In this document: positions 56,732 to 64,000 of the stretch, piece by piece
Numbering within the stretch: position 1 is the first letter of the stretch
Layout of the letters: each line of letters opens with the position of its first letter
Assembly: GCA_000729835.1 (NCBI GenBank)
Contig: JFHB01000006.1
Span: 310,001-374,000 of the forward strand
DNA: 64,000 bases
From: Atkinsonella hypoxylon
Taxonomy: Eukaryota; Ascomycota; Sordariomycetes; Hypocreales; Clavicipitaceae
Direction of reading: 5' to 3'
Program-made: the position numbers and the translations under genes
Notes under the pieces: generated by a model
Told to the model about the DNA's origin: nothing
The model's input: only the letters and a program-made list of their open reading frames with translations
Database searches by the model: none

Positions 56732-56774
56732 AACCATGCCAAATCCCCGGAACAAGTAATACGTTGAACATAGC

Positions 56775-58661
56775 TCATTCCCTTAACAAACTTCTGAGTC
56801 GATTGTCTTGGGCCATGATGATCTCCAACTGTTCTCGTAACTGGTCGGCTTGATTCTTCGAGATTGAAAGCATCATGGCAACTGCTTCATGTATGCAATG
56901 AACTAAATTTTCTGTGTCAGGATTGGTCAACACTTGCGACTGTTGCACCGTATTGTCGCCAGCATTCAGCCAACAGACGCTCAATATGCGCAGTACCTGC
57001 TCCGCGCGCTGCGCTTGACCTAGAACTGGCCAAGTGTTCAGTATAATTGCGGTTAAAGCTTCAATCACAGCCAATAAAACCTTTGGATATGCTGAAATGA
57101 AAGGATCGCACATGATTAATTCGACAACCTTCAGCAACTCCTGACACGAAAGATTAGTCGTGTCTTAAATGGACCTTCTGTTGAAGTAATACTCACGGCA
57201 AGGTGTTTGACGGCAGAAATTCCCAAATATGATATCGTTTTTGTTGTGTTATGTAATAAAACAGTTGTCACTTCTAAATACTGTGATGAATGTTGATAAC
57301 CAACTAGCAATCCCTCCCGTAGCAACTTATCCAGAAGTCGCCTTCTCGAGATGCCCTGCGGATCAGGGTCTTTGACAGCGAGATCAGTCAAAACCTGATA
57401 AGCATATTCAAGTACCGCTGCAGAATCGCTCTCCGGCGTCAATGGTGGAAGCAGAAGCAGTATGGGGAATACAGCATTTTCTAGCAGGCGGTCGGTTCCC
57501 GTGGTGTATACAGTCGTAGGTGGGCATTTGGTCAAGAAGGAGATGATTGATTGAAGGGCTTTTCTCTTGATTTCTAATTCCTGGCTCTCCACTAGGCTTA
57601 CCAGAGGCGGCGCAAAGAGATACCAGTATCGGGCCAGATATTTAACCTGGCATTCGAAGAATTGTTAGTTATACGCTTGACGTCGCACTCTTTTTTAAAA
57701 CAGAGGAAAGAAAAAGTTTCTCACCTCAGCCTTTTCGATCGCCCAATCAATTACAGTGATAATTTTTTGCGCGTCTCTTACACGATCCGGGGTACTGTCA
57801 TCTGATGAAAGGGCCGATGACCGTTCCGTAGCGGTAGAGTTAGAGGATAGTACCAGTTTTGTTCTAATGACATCACTTGTGACTATATCTGTGATGATAT
57901 CGCAAGATTCTTTCTTGTATAGAGCATATTCCAGTATCCAGTTCGCAAATAGTGCAGCTGAATATGTGGTCGAAGCATCACGCTGGTCTGTAAATGAGGC
58001 AATATGAACAAGACTGGAGCTTGCGAGTCTGGGCGACAGTGTGGAGTGGTGCAGCAGCAGAAGAGAAGCTAGACCAACTTCGCTTATCAATGATTCAAGA
58101 TGCTCTTCTGTGAGTAAGTGACGGTTTAGTGAGCCTTTCCTGTAATCTGAGCTCACGGCTATTCAACAAACCTTTGGAATTATGGTTGGCGAGGGTTACT
58201 GAGACCAATGTTTGGGCAAGCTCATCAGGCCCTGCCTCTCGCGTATCTAACTTGCAACTATCGTCAACGCTGAAATCACAACCCTTAAAGAAGTTTCCAT
58301 AATTCATGTCGGCGTGCTCAGCCGGTAAAGTCGTAGGCATGGTTAACCTCCTCGTGCGTAAAACTGCATAAGCGAACACTCTCAGCGCAGCGTCATGGCG
58401 AGTCTTGAATGTGAAGATTAACATCTTGTCGGGGAGGTGCTAAGGAATTCATGATAGGATACTTGCCATTCCATTGGGTCTTTTCTTCAACAGTTCCGAC
58501 GCCATGTGGTCGCCGACCAATTCTCCTTGCATCTGGAGACATGGCTGCTTGCGTTCTATTCCCTGTGGTGTCGTGGGAATTTCAATTGGCTCGAAGGCGA
58601 ACCCATATCCCAACTCCTCTAGTCGGCTAGTGTTTTCATCACTTAAATTTAATTTAGGCAT
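56775..58661 (-). CDS. tti2: TTT complex subunit Tti2
   Basis: Partner of Tel2 and Tti1 that helps PIKK kinases (ATM, ATR, TOR) fold and assemble with Hsp90. Five exons: 58661-58467, 58424-58172, 58107-57725, 57646-57197 and 57140-56775; 1647 nt, 548 aa. The C-terminal half matches the Tti2 (DUF2454) alpha-solenoid: VKYLARYWYLFAPPLVSLVE, GTDRLLENAVFPILLLLPPL, RRRLLDKLLREGLLVGYQHS, LGISAVKHLA joined to ELLKVVELIMCDPFISAYPK, and AIILNTWPVLGQAQRAE. The first half is less conserved. Intron 1 is short (42 nt) and its best fit is a GC-AG intron with donor GCAAGT, because the nearby GT donor breaks the frame. That junction is less certain than the others. Confidence 0.85.
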
Positions 58662-58788
58662 GCCTTCGCTGAATTTATGCCAGGAATGCCGCTTATCAAT
58701 CCGTCGAATTAAGGGCGTAAAGATGAAAAAACGGGCGGGAGAGGCGGAGAGGCTCCGTTCGGGTGAGTGGGCCAGGGACTAAACGGGT

Positions 58789-58840
58789 GTACAGTAAATC
58801 TCAGGTCCAGCGTATGTGTAGATTGGTCTAGAGTGGAGCC
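58789..58840 (+). repeat. Left terminal inverted repeat of MITE-like element
   Basis: A 52-bp arm starting GTACAGTAAATCTCAGG and ending GAGTGGAGCC; the reverse complement matches 59105-59156 at 48 of 52 positions. Confidence 0.9.
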
Positions 58841-59104
58841 AGAGCGGGTGTAGATTTAGGCAGAATAGCATATGCTAGGCATACAGTATTAATTTCTAAG
58901 CAAGAGATCTAGAGTCTATAGAGCGCGCATTTTTATAGCACTATAAGCCTAGATATTAGTGCACTATACCACTAGATATTAGTGTGTATACCACTAAATA
59001 TAAAAATGTTAATTCGCACTAATACACTGTGCATTCTGTATATGCTGGGCATATGCTAGGTATATACTAAAAGCTTCACTGCCTGCGAAAAATACACCCT
59101 TTTT

Positions 59105-59156
59105 GGCTCCACTCTGGACCAATCCACACATACGCTGGACCTGAGATTTACCGGAC
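59105..59156 (-). repeat. Right terminal inverted repeat of MITE-like element
   Basis: A 52-bp arm starting GGCTCCACTC and ending GATTTACCGGAC; reverse complement of the left arm with four mismatches. Confidence 0.9.
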
Positions 59157-60508
59157 TGGACGTAGGTAGGTGGGGGGGGGGGAAATAATCGGCAGAGTAA
59201 ACGTTGACAGCAATCCTATTCTATTAATTCCCTCCGCAACATCCCCCTTGTTTCACAAGGAACGAGCCAAGTTCGATTATATCTAAGCGCCGAATGCAGC
59301 CCTCTAACCCATTCAATAGAAGAACGGATGCGTTCAATATCTATAGATACCGAACCGCTTTGCGCCTGACAGTATAGTTCTTGTTGTGATAGGTTGAACG
59401 CAGTAAAGATAATAACCAGGTATAGCTAGATTGTGCGGCATAACATGGTTTCTCTTGTCCTTGACACATCTTATGAAACCCATCCAATAACTTAGAAACC
59501 CAAAGAGCTCAATTGTATTCTCCCGCGCTTTCTCCTGGTCCATTCGGCTAGATCTCCTTCACCGGTAATGTTCTTGCCAGTAAACCGCGTCATGCAAGAT
59601 GATCCGTCATGAGTTATAAGGTAAAGCTGACAAGACAAGACTTTCTCTCCATTTATATGGGATAGTTTCAAGTATACTCTATCACCGCCGATGTGCCTAT
59701 TCCTGAACCAAATTTGCAACGTCCCTTGATCTCAGCAATTTTGAAAGCGACTACCGACGAGCACAGTTAGTTGCCTTATACATAATTGTAAGGTGCAATA
59801 CTAGCACATGTGCTAGCATTGGCGGATCTTTTGGTCTATTGAGGAGTGTGCACATCTGCGCTTCTGACATTGAGCAAATCCAACATATCTTCTGCTATTC
59901 TAACATATAAGAATAATATACGGAGTAGAAGGGCGTAGCTGGATCCTGATGGACAAACAGTATGGAGATAATGTGCTAGCTTGGATGTAATCCAGGGAGA
60001 CAAGAATGACGAGAACAACAAAAAAAAAAGAGACATACAACACCAGGTATTCGCTGGTCGTCACCGACCCAACTACTAGTCTGGCACTCGCTAGGTTATC
60101 GTGGGAGATCGGACGGGATCCCGAGCTTTCTAACGGCTGTGGTCGTATGCGATTGCCAGCGACCGTATTTCACTTCAAAACACCATGTTGCGTTACTCTA
60201 ATATCCATCACTTTACTTTACGTTCCATGCCTAATTCTTCCACTTGTGATTTGTATACATTTCTCTTGTTTTAGTTTCTGAAGCAGAGGCAGCGCTCAGG
60301 TCGTGAAACGCTATAAACAGCAAAGAGAGGTGCTTAAACTTATTCACGGGCGCTTCTTCAACGCAAAACATCGCAAAGTGTTGCAGAAGCGGGCAAGGCC
60401 CTAACCTAACCCGACTCTCGTATAGCGTACTTGTATAGATCCTTCGTGAAGCACCAGTTGCAGGGTGAGCTCGGGCGAGTGTCTGGTTGTTATCTACAAT
60501 GATACTAA

Positions 60509-61462
60509 CTATGTAGTTGCATCATTCTTAGCTTGGGCTGAGAATCCCAGGGTGACTGCCTCGAGATGTTTCAAGGTCTCGTGTCCCTCACTGGCGGGAA
60601 ACGTGTTCCCATCATCGTTACCCTCGAAACTATTATCTAGGTAGATGCCAACCAACCTCGCAACCTCGATGAGTTCCTTCTGCTCCTCGGAGACTTGTCC
60701 AATGGCATCGTAAAAGATCCCCCAGAACAAGTTCCGGAACTCCAGCTGATTAGGATGGTAGCACCAGCCCTCTATCTTCCGAATGCCAAGCATGGTCTCG
60801 AGACTCCCAAGCGACATACCAAAGGGACCAATGGTGGCATCTTTCCAGTCACAGATGCCCACGATTTGGCCCGTCCCCGGGTTCACGTGTATATTGTTCT
60901 CTAGTAAATCATTGTGGTTGGGTACTAGCGGCCAATCTTCAGCAAAGAGCCTTGGGAGGTTGGCGATGAGATAGTCTAGACTTGGGCGAAAGCGCTTGGG
61001 CAACCCTTTGGCAAGTTGAGAGAGCTGCGACGAGTACTGGCTAAACAGCGAGTTCCGGTTCGGACACGGCATCGTCCTTGGCGTCTTATGCCATGCCGAG
61101 GTGAAGACCTGCGCTCCCGGGCAAGATACATGGCAATCCCGCCTACGTTATTCATTGCGTACACATGGCGCTCCCCTGGTCTCCCAGCGATTTCATGGCA
61201 TGGCACAAAGCTCACTAAGTTTGTTCAATATACCCGAGAAAATCGAGGTCGAGGGCAGAGCGGGCAGCGCGAAACTGAACGACTAGCGCCCATATTTGGC
61301 CAAGACGGTGTAACTACCTCTGCCCTGTACTGGCGCTGGATGGACAGGCCCACCAGTAATTCGTTCAGCTTCTTGGTCGCATTGTTGCTGCGTAGTAGGG
61401 GCACTTTCCGTAAAGAAATCCGAGATTTGTTGCTTCGACAAATGCGCCATAATGGCCTCCAT
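60509..61462 (-). pseudogene. Degraded APH/choline-kinase-fold phosphotransferase
   Basis: The C-terminal part (to the stop at 60509) is an intact piece of a fungal APH-family kinase: LAKGLPKRFRPSLDYLIANL, the catalytic-loop equivalent VPNHNDLLENNIHV (H-N-D-x-x-x-x-N) and the metal-binding GICDWKDATIGPFG. Upstream the reading frame breaks. Segment 61462-61283 (MEAIMAHLSKQQISDFF to YTVLAKYGR) stops. It continues in another frame at 61289-61215 (LVVQFRAARSALDLDFLGYI), then a third frame (VSFVPCHEIAGRPG to GGIAMYL, from about 61221), then a fourth step into the C-terminal frame near 61125, where about 20 expected residues are missing. Introns of plausible size do not repair the shifts. It is probably a pseudogene, unless the assembly has indel errors. 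Confidence 0.75.
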
Positions 61463-61741
61463 TGTATCGTGGGCTGCTAGTAGTGATACTTAGCAGCTAT
61501 ACGGTTGTAATTACTAGGAGAAGATGAGAAAAGCAGGGAAAAACGTAGCTTCCCGCTTTGCCTCTTTCAGATGAAATCGACAATAAGGCCGTCCGATATA
61601 GACACGAGATCTTTTGGAGGGATTATCTTGAATTGGATACTTCTTGTAAAAAAATCATCCGGCCATCGGTTGTTAGGAAGCTTAGAGTACTATAATTTAC
61701 TAAAATACATTGCTTCGCTTGTGCAAATAGCCTCGTTCTCA

Positions 61742-63609
61742 TTAATCGGGCATCGGTATGCCTATCTCCTCGCGACGACGCTTTATTTCCTGTATAGCTC
61801 CGTCTGCATGTACCTCTTTTGGATTCCGAAATTGCCACTCTAGGCAAGCATCTAAAGCTTTGCCAGTCCATCTGCCAGGGCGTACACTAAATGCACGTGC
61901 CAGGGAACGACCGTCTAATAGTGTCTTTAGGGTTGGGGCATCCCAGAGATCCATCTCTTTTATCTTTTCCAGAAACTGCTTCCAGCCATTCTCGAACCCT
62001 TCTCGTACTTTAATCTACGTCAGTCCGGTGATCTGAGGGAAAGATAGGCATAATAACACTAACCTTTGTCGCCAGTTTGCGGCCAGACTTCCATCTCCTG
62101 TATGGCTTCCACGAGAAGAGCATTTAGAACTTGTAAAGTCCAAGAGCCACCGTGAAGCTCCCATTTGCGAATTGCCATACCCATGGTGTCTCTAGGGACG
62201 GCCACGGGCGCAGGCCCTGCCAGCGACGTTTTAAGCTGCATAATGTGATGTCTATGCGCGTAGCTGGCCGTGATGATATCGATCAATTTGTTTGGTGCTC
62301 TGAGGCCCTCGCGAGCGGCAACAGCAACTGGAGGCAAGCTGTTTGCCTTTCCAGATGTGCCTGCTACGGAATCCATGACCATCCATGGGCTGAGGGCCGC
62401 CAAGTTCCATGCCACATACTCGGCGTCTTTGGAGCCAATCAATAGGTACCCCAGGGAGCCGGAGGAATCGTTCTGCAGCAAGTCATTGAGACACCTATAG
62501 GCCACTACCCAGCGAGTTGTGTCCGGGCAGGTTCCAGGCTCCGAGAGAGGGTCAGTAAATATTGCGTTGTGAAGTTGTAGATTATCAATGAGCTCCAAAG
62601 CGGAGCAAGGATCGCTGTCCTTCAACATCTTTTCTAGTTCACTTCCGATTCTCTCACGACTGATTTTGACCTTGAGGGCCTTCAGTACTTGTTCATGTGC
62701 CATGACTCTCCGCGTATTGTCTTCTATGGAGAACCCTAAACGACTAGCGAAGCGAACAAGTCGGAGGACGCGAAGAGGATCGTCCTTGAAAGTTTCCAGT
62801 GGGTTCAAGGGCGTTCGCAGGGTTTTACCCGCTAAGTCTTGCAAGCCACCGGTGAAGTCCTCAATTTCGTCAGTATGCAAGTTGTAGAACAGTGCATTGA
62901 TGGTGGCGTCCCGTCGAAAGGCATCCTCCTCTGGTGTACCAAATTCAACGGCCGGGTTTCGACTTGTTTCCGCATATTTCTCTTTTCTTAGATTTACAAG
63001 ATCCAGGTCCAGCCCAAATATTCGTAACATTGCTGTCTCCAGGTGCTTGGATTTGTCAGGATTGCGAGCAACATTGTGAAGACTGCCTATGTCGTCTGGG
63101 TTGATAGAATGCTTCTTCTTTGCCTCTGAAGTGTCACAATATGCGCACATCCGCTGGGCGAATTCGACGCCAGTCATCGCGTTTATGGCGACATCTATGT
63201 CATGAGTTTCAATGCCAAGTAGTTTGTCGCGAACCCAGCCCCCAGCCCATCGAATGACTGTGGGCCTTCTTGTGGTGTTCTTGGGATCGTTGATGAAGGC
63301 TGAGACGTCGAGAAGGAGACGCTGAAGCTGTCTTTCTCTCTTGTTTAACTCTATTGTGGGCATCGTATTGAACAACGGGTTACCCGTGACGAATGTGCTG
63401 TACTTTCTCTTGAGCATCCCGAGCAGCAAGCTAACGTAGTAACAGGTCATCCCGAGCAGCAAGCTCACGCAATGACGGATGGAAGCAGTGCATGGGAGGC
63501 CGCCTCTTGCTTCGGGTCTATGACAAACAAGCCGACATAAGCTATGTGCAGACAGCAATGTCGTGTGGAGTCGGTCCACCCTAGGGTAGGCGCGACGTCC
63601 AAATGACAT
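61742..63609 (-). CDS. cca1: tRNA CCA-adding nucleotidyltransferase
   Basis: Adds CCA to tRNA 3' ends in nucleus, cytosol and mitochondria. Exon 1 is 63609-62064, intron 61999-62063 (65 nt), exon 2 61998-61742; 600 aa. Motif A is GGWVRDKLLG with DIDVAI; then RRDATINALFYNL and the RNA/NTP-recognition region DDPLRVLRLVRFASRLGF are clear. Exon 2 holds the C-terminal tail (LWDAPTLKTLLDGRSL, LDACLEWQFRNP). The acceptor AAG at 61999-62000 was chosen because the nearer TAG leaves the wrong phase. In-frame ATGs occur at 63609, 63450, 63417 and 63363 (residues 1, 54, 65, 83). The Arg-rich stretch before residue 83 looks like a mitochondrial presequence, so several starts may be used, as known for yeast CCA1. 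The frame is open upstream only to a TTG. Confidence 0.93.
63415..63469. repeat. Two 22-bp direct repeats in the cca1 start region
   Basis: CATCCCGAGCAGCAAGCT begins at 63415 and again at 63448; the 22-bp copies differ at one position and the spacing is 33 bp, so it is in frame. It duplicates the peptide VSLLLGM and with it an in-frame ATG of cca1. Confidence 0.85.
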
Positions 63610-64000
63610 AACGGCACCTGGCGGCAACGGGACAAGTCAGCTGGGCCTGGAAGGGTACCGCCGACACGAAATTTTCACAGTCCTATCAGCTGATAGTGAG
63701 GTCTGATGAAGCAAACAGGCTTAGGTTAGGTCGTTGTGTGTACAGTATTATCTCTTTGTTTTCGATATATCTCCAACACGGCAACGACTAGGATTCCCCA
63801 TTAATACAAGCACTTCTCTTTTATACCAACTATACCTATAGTACTGATTTATACCATATTGAAAGTACCAGAAATGATCCGAATTACGAAAGGGTACATC
63901 GCAATTAACCTTATTGTTCATACTGGAACATAGTGGAAATTGACGGAAAAGAGCCAGAGCAGAAATTATAAAGTTTAAAACAACTGCATTTCGGCCTTTA
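63610..64000. promoter_or_regulatory. cca1 upstream region at right edge
   Basis: Upstream of the first cca1 ATG. It is AT-rich toward the window edge, and no exon or RNA gene was recognised. It should contain the cca1 promoter. Confidence 0.45.

Larger units (their letters stand above)
58789..59156. mobile_element. MITE-like non-autonomous inverted-repeat element, 368 bp
   Basis: The two ends are 52-bp inverted repeats, identical at 48 positions. Complementarity continues more loosely inward (GGGTGTA and the GCATATGC-type motifs on both sides). The AT-rich core has internal near-tandem units around ATATTAGTG and TATACCACTA. There is no open frame, so it would be mobilised in trans. Three of the four mismatches between ends are C/T or G/A transitions, compatible with mild RIP or ordinary decay. 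A clear target-site duplication could not be identified. It inserted about 130 bp upstream of the tti2 start codon. Confidence 0.8.
58662..60508. other. 1.85-kb gene-free region with MITE-like element
   Basis: Apart from the inverted-repeat element at 58789-59156, no gene is supportable. Small minus-strand frames at 59334-59543 and 59492-59719 and a plus-strand frame at 60006-60281 lack recognisable content. Much of the region is AT-rich. A G run near 59173-59180 abuts the element. The tti2 promoter must occupy part of the left end, close to or within the element. Confidence 0.6.

Noticed and set aside
59334..59719. Small minus-strand frames right of the MITE as a transposase remnant
   Set aside because: No DDE or zinc-finger pattern is visible, and the frames lie outside the inverted repeats.
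60006..60281. 91-codon plus-strand frame with hydrophobic end
   Set aside because: No recognisable family, no supporting splice sites, and the hydrophobic tail comes from T-rich DNA.

Overview
The window is nuclear DNA from a filamentous ascomycete (Pezizomycotina). The evidence is dense single-copy eukaryotic housekeeping genes on both strands, short introns of about 42-127 nt with GTAAGT-like donors and CTAAC/CTGAC-like branch sites, no bacterial-style operons, and fungus-specific families (GT62 mannan polymerase subunit, Ynd1 apyrase, Chm7, Asi-type RING protein, Opi10). The class cannot be fixed from sequence alone; Eurotiomycetes or a neighbouring class would fit. I rebuilt 24 protein-coding genes, most with explicit splice sites, plus one degraded gene. 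Exon sums were checked to be multiples of three for the spliced genes.

Layout, left to right. 0.5-5.5 kb: DNA polymerase delta subunit Cdc27/Pol32 (-) head to head with the PCNA ubiquitin ligase Rad18 (+), then the ESCRT-III protein Chm7 (-). 6-12 kb: TRAPP subunit Trs85 (-), splicing factor Bud13 (+), TFIIF alpha (-). 12.2-13.9 kb: gene-free stretch with a palindrome, an inverted repeat and a 14-bp tandem repeat. 14-19 kb: a long Cid1-type RNA nucleotidyltransferase (+) converging on an Asteroid/XPG-like protein (-). 19.1-20.35 kb: gene-free stretch with three consecutive perfect hairpins. 20-31.8 kb: Prs5-type PRPP synthetase (+), a Ymr226c-type SDR (-), a small secreted protein (-), NEDD8-activating subunit Ula1 (+), apyrase Ynd1 (+), Opi10/Hikeshi (-). 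32.4-42.5 kb: Nudix hydrolase (+), Rpb8 (-), Elp4 (+), Sen34 (+), an Asi-type RING membrane protein (-), exosome subunit Mtr3 (-). 42.5-45.1 kb: the longest gene-free stretch. 45-58.7 kb: GT62 mannan polymerase subunit (+), Arf-GEF Gea1 (+), PI(3,5)P2 phosphatase Fig4 (+), Tti2 (-). 58.8-64 kb: a 368-bp inverted-repeat element (MITE-like), an APH-family kinase pseudogene (-), and the tRNA CCA-adding enzyme (-).

Functionally the window leans to nucleic-acid metabolism (Cdc27, Rad18, TFIIF alpha, Bud13, Cid1-like, Rpb8, Elp4, Sen34, Mtr3, Cca1) and membrane traffic (Chm7, Trs85, Gea1, Fig4). No biosynthetic cluster, CRISPR array, rRNA or tRNA gene was recognised. The most unusual material lies between genes (MITE, triple hairpin) and in a few proteins: the roughly 400-residue insertion in the Cid1-like enzyme, the likely GC-AG intron in Tti2, and the repeated start region of Cca1. 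No clearly new multi-gene system was seen.
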